A stretch of 64,000 nucleotides of DNA from the NCBI RefSeq assembly GCF_013410065.1, contig NZ_JACCCW010000002.1:1-64000 (forward strand), written 5' to 3'. Positions within the stretch are counted from its first letter, which is position 1. Every line of letters begins with the position of its first letter. Source of the DNA: Granulicella arctica. GTDB lineage: Bacteria > Acidobacteriota > Terriglobia > Terriglobales > Acidobacteriaceae. Made by a program: the position numbers and the translations under genes. The notes under the pieces were generated by a model. It did not search any database. It saw only the letters and a list, made by a program, of their open reading frames with translations, and was not told where the DNA came from. This document shows positions 26,201 through 32,921 of the stretch, in pieces.

Positions 26201-27960
26201 CACAAATCGCGACGCTCCAAAATACCGGTACCGCTCCGCTGACCATCACCAGCTTCGGATTCTTCGGCAGCAATACCGGCTCCTTCAGCGAGACCAACAA
26301 CTGCGGTTCCAGCGTGGCTGCGGGAGCAAGCTGCTCCATTGCGGTCACCTGCACTCCGTCGGCTACGGGAGCTCTCACCGCGAACCTCGGCGCGAACTTT
26401 CCATCTCCGATTCCACAACAGTCCATCGCCTTGACCTGCTCTGGAACAACCGCTCCCGCGCCGCAAGCCGCTCTTACCCCCGCCTCCGCGAACTTCGGCA
26501 GCGTGACCACGGGCACAACCAGCAGCGCACAGGTATTCACCCTGACAAATGCTGGCAACGCGTCGCTGTCCATCACGTCCATTGCTCTCTCCGGAACGAA
26601 TGCTGGCAGCTTCACCCTCGCCTCGAAGACCTGCGGTACAGCGCTTGCTGCTGGAGCTTCGTGCGCGATCTCCATCACCTTCCAGCCGGTAGCCGCTGGC
26701 AGCTTCGCGGCGAGCTTGTCGGTGATCGATGCGGTCGGAACGCAAACGGCATCGCTGACTGGCACGGGAACGGCTGCTCCGCAGCCGCAGGCTGCGCTCA
26801 CTCCGGCAAGCGCAAACTTCGGCAATGTGACGGTGGGTACAACCAGCTCCGCCCAAAGCTTCACTCTTACCAACTCCGGGAGTGCGGCTCTCTCTATCAA
26901 TTCCGTCAGCCTCGGCGGGGCCAATGCCTCCGTGTTTGCCATCGCGTCCAAGACCTGCGGAGCATCTCTCGCCGCAAATGCTTCATGCACCCTCTCCGTA
27001 ACCTTCGCACCCACTGCAACCGGCTCATCAACAGCGATTCTCAGCATCTCCGACAATGCGAACGGTTCGCCACAGACGAGCACTCTGAGTGGTACTGGCA
27101 CACCTGCCCCTGCCCCTGCTCCTGCCGCTACGCTTACGCCCTCCACTCTGAACTTTGGCTCCGTGCAAACCGGAACGAACAGCACCGCGCAGAACGCGAC
27201 GCTGACCAACACCGGCAACGCTCCGCTCGCGATTGGGGGCATCAGCCTGACCGGAACCAATAGCGCGGCCTTTATCAGCACCAACACCTGCGGGAGCACG
27301 CTGGCTACCGGTGCATCCTGCACCATCGCGGTGACGTTCGACCCGATCTCGGCTGGTACAGATGCTGCGACGCTCTCGGTGAGCGACAACGCAGCCGGTT
27401 CACCGCAGACAAGTTCACTGACAGGAGTTGCAACTGCACCACCTCCTGCCGCCGATTTCTCCATAACGGCCACGCCCGCAAGCCAGTCCGTGGCAGCGGG
27501 AGGCAGTGCGGTTTACCAGGTCAACCTCGCCTCGATCAATGGCAGCTTCACTCAGCCAGTCACCTTCGTCGCAAGCGGCCTTCCGACCGGCGCTACGGTC
27601 ACCTTCACGCCAGCTTCGGTAACTCCGGGAAGCGCCGGATCGAGTTCGACCCTGACGATTCAAACTCCCGTTCAGCAGGCAGCAGGCGGGACTGGGCCTC
27701 CACTATGGCCCTTCACGGCTCCTGTATTTGCAGCCGCGCTGCTGCTCTTCCCAGGCAAACGATTCCGACCTGGGAAGAAAGGCCTGAGAGTCTTCACAAA
27801 CTTCGTGTGCATCATGGCCTTGCTTGGTCTTGCGGCGTCAACGATAGGCTGCGGCGGCGGCTTCGCGCTGCCATCGTCGGCCAAAACTTACACCATCACT
27901 GTGACCGGTGCCAGCGGATCGGACACCCACTCCACCACAGTCACGCTGACCGTGCAGTAA
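23200..27960 (+). CDS. giant secreted protein: two NHL propellers, choice-of-anchor-D repeats
   Basis: The product is 1586 residues from the ATG at 23200 (AAGGAG seven bases before). A signal or anchor (HFFALMVVLLASWRPLVAQ) precedes six NHL repeats (consensus STVAGNGTAGYSGDGGPAT, AGNLYIAD, NxxRKV), a short cysteine-containing beta domain at about residues 395-485, and six more NHL repeats to about residue 850: two six-bladed propellers. About five choice-of-anchor-D/ASH repeats follow (LTPASANFGSVTTGTTSSAQ ... CGTALAAGASC) to about residue 1410, then an Ig-like module (SITATPASQSVAAGGSAVYQ), a hydrophobic segment with basic residues and a cysteine-containing IGCGGG, and a final beta segment. 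This is an Acidobacteriota surface-protein design, probably a binding scaffold. Confidence 0.85.
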   Translation: MPSSIPEISQLISRCIFRHHSRSLRYGLLKAFRPLHFFALMVVLLASWRPLVAQLVQVNSISTIAGNGTPGYSGNGDPATNATLNAPEYVAVDRAGNIFIAEIGNNIVRKIAASTGIIMTVAGNGSAGFSGDGGPATSAELATPAAVALDAAGNLYIADHNNNRVRKVDATTGTITTVAGNGTAGYSGDGGAATNAKLNFPVGIALDSAGDIFITDNVDNTVREISATTGIITTVISNESTPSPGFNGPVGIAIDGSGNLFIADTGNHRVVKLTIGSGTISTVAGNGAAGSSGDGGPATSAALNYPAGVTLDRAGNLYINDALSNNIRKVSAATGIISTVAGDGTAGYSGDGGAAVDAEINDPGGVAVDSAGNLYIPDASNSVVREVSPLTFPSTAVASSSTTQNLLLQTTAAETIRSFTVPVSQGNKQEYTVGTVAGCVVDGVTSNPAGTICTIPITFSPGYPGLRSVPLKAVTSAGKVNIGLNGAGISPLAVITPGTMSTLAGEVNAPNCNAYSGPALLGPLCNPSAGAVDFAGNVYVAAFYSNTVSKIDTSGNITVIAGTGAGGLSGVGGPATSATFDRPADVVVDPAGNVYFIGETAQQVFRIDAVTQILTSVAGNGNAGYSGDNGPATQASLNYPEGLALDTQGNLYIEDHDNNLIRKVDTSGIITTVAGNPATTGQDSPVYSGDGGPATQANLALYGGGVYASYDSITVDAAGNLFIGDSGHHVVREVTTDGIMHTVAGNNALGAGFAGDGGSATSAQLNWPMGVAVDPAGDLYIADFSNNRIRKVDAATQTITTVAGNGVAGAAGNGGPATQVSLSGPQKVVLDGAGNLYVADTKNNLVRVTNVSNPTLTFATPTAVGSTDNTDGPLGVVISNVGNAPLSLPPPATGTNASVSAGFSLYTAESGACPALSSSSSAGMLGQGSSCGLEVNFTPVSVGNITGSLVLTDNSLNAASPYATQTITLIGTATPGATPQPVLTPSSMDFGSLTVGTTSAAQIATLQNTGTAPLTITSFGFFGSNTGSFSETNNCGSSVAAGASCSIAVTCTPSATGALTANLGANFPSPIPQQSIALTCSGTTAPAPQAALTPASANFGSVTTGTTSSAQVFTLTNAGNASLSITSIALSGTNAGSFTLASKTCGTALAAGASCAISITFQPVAAGSFAASLSVIDAVGTQTASLTGTGTAAPQPQAALTPASANFGNVTVGTTSSAQSFTLTNSGSAALSINSVSLGGANASVFAIASKTCGASLAANASCTLSVTFAPTATGSSTAILSISDNANGSPQTSTLSGTGTPAPAPAPAATLTPSTLNFGSVQTGTNSTAQNATLTNTGNAPLAIGGISLTGTNSAAFISTNTCGSTLATGASCTIAVTFDPISAGTDAATLSVSDNAAGSPQTSSLTGVATAPPPAADFSITATPASQSVAAGGSAVYQVNLASINGSFTQPVTFVASGLPTGATVTFTPASVTPGSAGSSSTLTIQTPVQQAAGGTGPPLWPFTAPVFAAALLLFPGKRFRPGKKGLRVFTNFVCIMALLGLAASTIGCGGGFALPSSAKTYTITVTGASGSDTHSTTVTLTVQ

Positions 27961-27970
27961 ACGAGGACCT

Positions 27971-28546
27971 ATGACCATGCGTTCACTTCTTGCCCTGTTG
28001 CTCCTGTCGATTGCGTCCGTCAACCTGATGGCGCAGACTCAGCCATCCAACGAGATCGCGCTGGATTACACCTACCTTCACACCAATGCGCCACCGGGCG
28101 GCTGCGGATGTTTTTCCATGAACGGCGGTAGCGGATCGTACGCCTATCATCTGGGGCCCCAGTTCGCCACGGTGATCGAGGTTGGAGCCGTGCATGCCGC
28201 GAAGGTGGATGCCAGCGGTCTTGACCTAACGCTGACGTCCTATCTCGCAGGACCGCGCTTCTACTATCGCAGACCGTATGCTCGCTTTGTTCCTTACGGC
28301 CAGGTGCTGCTGGGCGCAGTGCGCGCAACCGGAGGACTGGCTCCGGCGAACTCGGGCGGAGCCTCTTCGTCGACGGTCTTTGGCTCGGCCTTAGGCGGAG
28401 GCGTTGAGTTCAACATTAGCCGCACAATCACACTCCGCGTTGCGCAGGTCGACTACTTCGTGACTACCTTTTACAACAAGGTAGACGACCACCAAAACAA
28501 CCTTCGGATCAGCACGGGTGCAGCCTATCACTTCGGAAAACGGTGA
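27971..28546 (+). CDS. outer-membrane beta-barrel protein (porin/OmpA-like)
   Basis: The 191-residue product has a signal peptide (MRSLLALLLLSIASVNLMAQ) followed by alternating amphipathic strands (EIALDYTYLHTN, YAYHLGPQFATVIEVGA, YARFVPYGQVLLGAV, VFGSALGGGVEFNIS, ITLRVAQVDYFVTTF) and an ending AAYHFGKR typical of small eight-stranded barrels. It starts ten bases after the NHL gene (GAGGACCT before the ATG). Probably an outer-membrane partner of the secreted neighbours; no enzymatic motif. Confidence 0.8.
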   Translation: MTMRSLLALLLLSIASVNLMAQTQPSNEIALDYTYLHTNAPPGGCGCFSMNGGSGSYAYHLGPQFATVIEVGAVHAAKVDASGLDLTLTSYLAGPRFYYRRPYARFVPYGQVLLGAVRATGGLAPANSGGASSSTVFGSALGGGVEFNISRTITLRVAQVDYFVTTFYNKVDDHQNNLRISTGAAYHFGKR

Positions 28547-28549
28547 CCC

Positions 28550-28762
28550 ATGATGAAGAAAATCGGCGTTCCGATGTTCAGCAAACGAGCCGTCTCTGGC
28601 ACAGACGAACAGCCCTCCTCCTTACTGCAAGCAAAGCGAACATCTCGCTCCAAGTTGCTCCTGGCTTGGTCCATCGTCGTGCCGCCGTTGGCGTGGGGAC
28701 TCTACGCAACAGGGCAGACCGCCGCTCCACTGATCCGCACGCTCCTGTTGCACAGTCACTGA
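28550..28762 (+). CDS. 70-residue membrane protein, single span
   Basis: The product has a charged N-terminal half (KRAVSGTDEQPSSLLQAKRTSRSK) and one hydrophobic helix near residues 37-62 (LLLAWSIVVPPLAWGLYATG). It sits four bases after the barrel gene, with a choice of ATG at 28550 or 28553. The LAW...PLxWGxxxT pattern recalls the short MFS-transporter small-subunit peptides, but no MFS gene is nearby, so this is only a resemblance. Probably expressed as part of the operon. Confidence 0.5.
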   Translation: MMKKIGVPMFSKRAVSGTDEQPSSLLQAKRTSRSKLLLAWSIVVPPLAWGLYATGQTAAPLIRTLLLHSH

Positions 28763-28795
28763 ACCTTTTATAATCAAAACAACGAGGCTCTACCT

Positions 28796-29566
28796 ATGCG
28801 ATGCTGCACTCATCCTCACAGGCATTCTCGCAGCTCCTCCAGCGCTTTGTCCGTTGTTCTCTTCGCCTCGATGATCTATTGCATGGTTGTGGGGACAGCA
28901 CTCTTCGCTCAAGCCCCGGTTTCCCAGACCCAGGAAAGAGAGCGGGCAACAACTCTGGCCAAAGCCACAGCCGTGCGCGATGCGTTCGTCGCACGCATTC
29001 GCGCGGATGGTTTCAGTTGCCCAATTCCCGTTCCCACGATTCTGGTCGAGGACGTCCCATCGTTCGGGCAGTATGACAATAAAACAAATGTTATTCGCAC
29101 CTCCGATTGGACCTTGTTGAATCCCCAAGAGAGGGCTTTTTTCTTCCGGCTTGCCGGTCCCGGAGCCAAGGAAACGGACGTTCGCACCATGTTCGATAAA
29201 GCTACTCATGGTTGGATTTTCATACACGAGTTGGGCCATTGGTGGCAGGCCTGCCGGAACGTTAATTCCAATAGCGGCCCTTATCAGGTGGAGTTCGGGG
29301 CTGACCGCATCTCGCTGGCATACTGGCGCGAAGTCGATCCGAGCGTTGTCGATACGATGATGCCCATCTTCCGAAGTGTGTTTGACCATTCGCCAAATCC
29401 TGTTCCTGCCGGGGAGGATATGGAGGCATATTTCAACAAACATTACCAGGAACTCGGGCCGAGTCCCGCGTATCCCTGGTTCCAATCCCGTATGAATCTC
29501 GCTGCATATGAAGAGAAGCCTGCACCCACCTTCGCCCAGTCTCTTCTCAACTTGCTCGAAAAGTGA
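28796..29566 (+). CDS. secreted HExxH metalloprotease-like protein
   Basis: The 256-residue product has a long N-terminal signal region (SALSVVLFASMIYCMVVGTALFAQA). Near residue 145 it has IFIHELGHWWQACRN, a clear HExxH zinc motif, followed about 25 residues on by EFGADRISLAYWRE, whose glutamate or aspartate could be the third ligand as in gluzincin-like or aspzincin-like peptidases. The rest matches no family I know. It lies between the barrel and subtilisin genes, so two exported proteases would be made together. Activity is inferred from the motif. Confidence 0.7.
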   Translation: MRCCTHPHRHSRSSSSALSVVLFASMIYCMVVGTALFAQAPVSQTQERERATTLAKATAVRDAFVARIRADGFSCPIPVPTILVEDVPSFGQYDNKTNVIRTSDWTLLNPQERAFFFRLAGPGAKETDVRTMFDKATHGWIFIHELGHWWQACRNVNSNSGPYQVEFGADRISLAYWREVDPSVVDTMMPIFRSVFDHSPNPVPAGEDMEAYFNKHYQELGPSPAYPWFQSRMNLAAYEEKPAPTFAQSLLNLLEK

Positions 29567-29623
29567 GAGGTAGTCGATGAACACGAATTTCAACCAACCT
29601 CCAGTTCAAGGAGCCAATCCATC

Positions 29624-31519
29624 ATGACCCGATACCTTGCCACTCTTCTCTTCCTCGCCTCCGCTGCTCTCGCCTCCGCGCAAACCGCGCCGAAGAAAAC
29701 AGTGGCCACGGAAGCCGACCTTCCGCGGTTCAGTTATCCGGTCGATGGCGATATACAGCATCTGCTCGACATGCCAACCGAGGGTTTCTTGAGCTTCGCT
29801 CTTCCGATCCGCACCGACATCGACAATACGTTGCGTGATTACGAGATTCAGGACCATGCCGCACATCGCAAGCTGCTCCAGGCACGGCTGGACCTCGAGC
29901 TTCTCTCCGGCGAAAATGGGCCGGCGCTTGAGACGATTCAGCAGATTCGCGCTCTTGAAGACAAATCCTGGGCCAAGCTGACCGGCGCTCTCCATGAGGA
30001 GGCCATTGTTCGTGCGCGCCTGGGTGGCGCCGATTCAGTGAGCGGCAGGTGCCCCGTCGGCTATCAGGCCGCATACGAGAAGAGTGTGCAGGCTCTGCCA
30101 TGGCCAATCGTCGGCGACTTCATGAAGCAAGAGAAAAGCTTCGCTGGATTGATGAGCAAGCCGTTCTTTGCCGGAGTGGCGGATTCGGAGTTAGGCCCGG
30201 CAACCGCCAAGGAACACGCCCTGAGTCTCGCTGGGGCTGAACGCATTCTCGAAGCGCGGGTGATGATCGAATATGTCGTTGCCTGCAAACAGCAGACGCT
30301 TGACGTGGTGACCGCCTACATCAAGATGCACGACGTCGCCAAGCCGGATATTTGGCCGGCAAGAGAGGCGATCCTGCCGCCGACGGAAAAACTGACTCCG
30401 GTAAACATCGGTATCTGGGACTCTGGCTTCGATACAACGCTGTTTCCCGGTAAGCTCTTCGCAGACACGGAAGGGGAGCCGGCCGACCGTCACGGCATCG
30501 CCTTCGACGTCTTCTGCCATCGCACCCATGGCGAGCTCATTCCGCTCTCTCCGCAAGAATTGAAGGACTACCCCCAGTTCGTGACCACGATGCAGGCCAT
30601 CGGCGATATTCAGAGCGGCATCGACACGCCTGCCTCCAGCGCCTTGAAGCAGAAAGTCGCCGCCATGACGCCTCAGCAGATGCATAGTTTTTACGACGAG
30701 GTGGGCGTCATAGATGGGTATGCTCATGGCACGCACGTCGCTGGCATCGCCGCACGTGGTAACCCGGCCATCCGGCTCGCCTATGTTCGGATGACTTATG
30801 ACAATGGCAATCCTCATATGCCGCCGACGGAACAACTGCTGAAAGATGAAATCGCTTCCTATGCCGAGTCAGTGCAGTGGTTTCGAGATCACCACATCCG
30901 CGTGGTCAATATGAGCTGGTGGGACACACCGGCCACCTACGAAAAAGACCTTGCCGATAATGGCATCGGTAAAGACGACGCTGAGCGCAAGCAGCTAGCG
31001 CGTCATTACTTCAATATCGAACGCGACGGCCTCTACGCAGCACTCAAGAGCGCGCCGGAGATTCTCTTTGTCACCATCGCCGGGAACAACAACGCCAGCA
31101 ACGCATTTCAGGAAGTCATTCCATCGTCCTTCGTCTTGCCCAACCTGATCGTTGCCGGAGCACTCGACCAAGCGGGCGATGAGACCGGCTTCACCAGCTA
31201 CGGGGACAACGTGCTTGTCCATGCGGACGGCCAGGCCGTGGAGAGTGTCGTGCCAGGCGGCGCTACGGTAAAGATGAGCGGCACCTCGATGGCTGCGCCG
31301 CAGGTGACCAATCTCGCAGCCAAACTGCTCGCAATCGATCCAAAGCTCTCCCCTTCGCAGCTCATCACGCTTATACGCGATGGATCCGATGCCAGCGACG
31401 ACGGCCGCCGTCACCTGATGAACCCCAAGCGCTCAATTGAGTTGCTTGAGAGCGGCAAGACAACTCTGAGCAACATACCTATCCCTGGTAATCCGAAACC
31501 TCAATTAATGACCAGATAG
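29624..31519 (+). CDS. secreted S8 (subtilisin-like) serine protease
   Basis: The 631-residue product has a signal peptide (YLATLLFLASAALASAQ) and a long N-terminal region of about 240 residues. The S8 triad is present: Asp in NIGIWDSGFD (about 266), His in AHGTHVAGIAARG (about 368) and Ser in SGTSMAAPQVTNLAA (about 555), with the oxyanion asparagine in VTIAGNNNASN. The gap of about 100 residues between Asp and His is roughly three times that of subtilisin, so an insertion lies between them. The start has CAAGGAG 10 bases before the ATG. It is last in the operon and is followed by IS elements. Confidence 0.9.
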   Translation: MTRYLATLLFLASAALASAQTAPKKTVATEADLPRFSYPVDGDIQHLLDMPTEGFLSFALPIRTDIDNTLRDYEIQDHAAHRKLLQARLDLELLSGENGPALETIQQIRALEDKSWAKLTGALHEEAIVRARLGGADSVSGRCPVGYQAAYEKSVQALPWPIVGDFMKQEKSFAGLMSKPFFAGVADSELGPATAKEHALSLAGAERILEARVMIEYVVACKQQTLDVVTAYIKMHDVAKPDIWPAREAILPPTEKLTPVNIGIWDSGFDTTLFPGKLFADTEGEPADRHGIAFDVFCHRTHGELIPLSPQELKDYPQFVTTMQAIGDIQSGIDTPASSALKQKVAAMTPQQMHSFYDEVGVIDGYAHGTHVAGIAARGNPAIRLAYVRMTYDNGNPHMPPTEQLLKDEIASYAESVQWFRDHHIRVVNMSWWDTPATYEKDLADNGIGKDDAERKQLARHYFNIERDGLYAALKSAPEILFVTIAGNNNASNAFQEVIPSSFVLPNLIVAGALDQAGDETGFTSYGDNVLVHADGQAVESVVPGGATVKMSGTSMAAPQVTNLAAKLLAIDPKLSPSQLITLIRDGSDASDDGRRHLMNPKRSIELLESGKTTLSNIPIPGNPKPQLMTR

Positions 31520-31526
31520 AAAGAAC

Positions 31527-31562
31527 GGCGGCTTCGCGCAAGAAGCGGAGGAGCCGCTTTCC
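31527..31562 (+). terminator. possible hairpin after the protease gene
   Basis: GCGGCT and AGCCGC can pair around a GC-rich loop, followed by TTTCCTTCC. The stem is short and the T-run broken, so termination is only plausible. It lies within 45 bases of the stop codon. Confidence 0.3.
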
Positions 31563-31637
31563 TTCCATTAACTCTGTACCAGCTTGCCGAGATTGCTTGC
31601 TCTGTTAGGTTCAGCAGTTTGCTATTGCACAAATTTA

Positions 31638-32359
31638 GGGGCTGTCCTAGATAACTACTCTTAGCGAGGCGGGGACTAGGATGGTTTCAAGATGCGGAAG
31701 AGCCGACTGGAGTGGGCTGTGCAAAAGCGATTGATCGAGCATTTCGTATCGGGCTCTACGGCGCGGACGGCGGCTTCGCTGGTCGGCGTGAACAAGAGCA
31801 CGGCGGCGTTCTACTTTCAGCGTCTGCGCGAGATCATCGCCCAGGAGAGCGAAGATGCATCGCCGTTGTTCGGCGAGATCGAGGTTGAAGAGAGCTACTT
31901 CGGTGGCCATCGCAAGGGCAAGCGCGGACACGGTGCCGCAGGCAAGGTTCCCGTATTTGGCCTGCTAAAACGCGGTGGCAAGGTCTATGCCAAGGTCATC
32001 CCCAACGTGAAGGGACCCACGCTGAAGGCCATCATCGATGAGAAGGTCGTACCCGACAGCATCGTGTACTCCGACACGCTGAGCTCCTACAACGTGCTCG
32101 ACGTATCCAGCTTCAAGCACTATCGCATCAACCACTCCAAGCTGTTCTCAGAGCAGAAGAACCACATCAACGGTATCGAGAACTTCTGGAACCAGGCCAA
32201 ACGTCACATGCGTCGCTTCAACGGTGTCCCGGCGGCCCATTTCCATCTCTTTCTGAAGGAGTGTGAGTGGCGCTTCAATACACCTCAGCCAAAACAACAA
32301 CAAGCCCAGTTGATTCAATGGGTTACTCAATATCTCAAGTATTTATCTAGGACAGCCCC
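31638..32359 (+). mobile_element. IS1595-family insertion sequence, apparently intact
   Basis: The 722-bp element is bounded by inverted repeats beginning GGGGCTGTCCTAGATAA on both sides. The flanking 8-bp sequences CAAATTTA (left) and TAAATTTA (right) agree in seven of eight bases, consistent with the 8-bp target duplication of the family. It carries one transposase gene. A 77-bp copy of its left end lies at 35785, so the family has been active locally more than once. Confidence 0.85.
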
Positions 32360-32405
32360 TAAATTTATTGCAATTAGTCCTCAGGTGTTTAGTCCCGGCA
32401 TTTGA
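31692..32405 (+). CDS. IS1595-family transposase, reading through its own right end
   Basis: The 237-residue product starts at ATG 31692 (MRKSRLEWAVQKRLIEHF). An N-terminal region recruits DNA (TARTAASLVGVNKSTAAFYF), then an ISXO2-like DDE domain shows GEIEVEESYFGG, VYSDTLSSYN and NHINGIENFWNQAKRHMRRFNG, with FLKECEWRFN near the end. The frame has no stop before the right terminal repeat: it passes through LSRTAP, leaves the element at 32359 and stops only at 32403-32405 inside the end of the neighbouring IS481-type element, gaining an FSPGI tail. The catalytic part looks complete, so it may still work. Confidence 0.88.
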   Translation: MRKSRLEWAVQKRLIEHFVSGSTARTAASLVGVNKSTAAFYFQRLREIIAQESEDASPLFGEIEVEESYFGGHRKGKRGHGAAGKVPVFGLLKRGGKVYAKVIPNVKGPTLKAIIDEKVVPDSIVYSDTLSSYNVLDVSSFKHYRINHSKLFSEQKNHINGIENFWNQAKRHMRRFNGVPAAHFHLFLKECEWRFNTPQPKQQQAQLIQWVTQYLKYLSRTAPKFIAISPQVFSPGI

Positions 32406-32817
32406 TGGTGCATACTTTTCTGAACGCGAGAAGGAGGCACTATGGGACCAGTTCAACACCGGAGCGCCACAACGACAGAGGCTTTGCGTCGAGCGATACA
32501 GCATGGTCAAGACAGCATGAGGGCTCTGGCGCGGCGTCATGGCATCAACCCGAAGACGGTGGCCAGGTGGAAGAAGCGCGAGTCCACTGTCGATCGCATG
32601 AGCCGAACCATCAAGGACGCTACCGTCCAACGATACTTCTACGACACCCACAACCCACTCAAAGCGCACTTGACCGACTTTCTCAGTGCCTACAGCTTCG
32701 CCCGAAGACTCAAGACGTTCAAAAGCCTTACTTCCTTCGAATACCTCTACAAATTCTGGACTCGCGAGCCCGACAGATTTACTCTCAACCCAATCCTTCA
32801 AATGCCGAGACTAAACA
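32386..32817 (+). mobile_element. internally deleted IS481-type element (432 bp)
   Basis: Both ends carry TGTTTAGT(C/T)(C)CGGCATTTGA-type inverted repeats, with one mismatch in about 20 bases. Inside are the start and end of an IS481 transposase with the middle missing. It lies only 26 bp from the IS1595 right end. Small size plus intact ends make it a MITE-like derivative that a full IS481 transposase (such as the copy at the left edge) could in principle move. Confidence 0.8.
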
Positions 32818-32822
32818 CCTAG
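32442..32822 (+). CDS. IS481 transposase with in-frame internal deletion
   Basis: This 126-residue frame starts after AAGGAGG. Residues 1-49 are the helix-turn-helix (MRALARRHGINPKTVARWKK). At about residue 50 it passes directly into the C-terminal third of the family (DRMSRTIKDATVQRYFYD, ARRLKTFKSLTSFEYLYKFW, RFTLNPILQMPRLNT). About 190 residues with the catalytic DD part are missing, yet the frame is kept. The junction region reads TGTCGATCG, and GTCGA could occur on both sides in a full copy, so slippage at a micro-repeat is plausible. The TAG stop lies just outside the terminal repeat. It cannot transpose by itself but could still bind the ends. Confidence 0.75.
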   Translation: MGPVQHRSATTTEALRRAIQHGQDSMRALARRHGINPKTVARWKKRESTVDRMSRTIKDATVQRYFYDTHNPLKAHLTDFLSAYSFARRLKTFKSLTSFEYLYKFWTREPDRFTLNPILQMPRLNT

Positions 32823-32921
32823 GTAAGGCAAAACAACACGGGAGCTGGGCCTGGCTCCCGCCACCCTCACTGAACGCTCACCCGGACATTGATTCAATGT
32901 CCATCCTCCGGAAAGGTCTCC

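Noticed and set aside
25935..27263. 442-codon plus-strand frame overlapping the NHL protein
   Set aside because: It is a shifted-frame shadow of the same repeat region; the product is low-complexity (Cys/His/Arg-rich) with no ribosome-binding site.
26082..27473. 463-codon open frame on the minus strand
   Set aside because: It lies fully opposite the choice-of-anchor-D repeats of the NHL protein. Its long openness and valine/alanine-rich repetitive product follow from the biased codons of the repeats; no start site or family.
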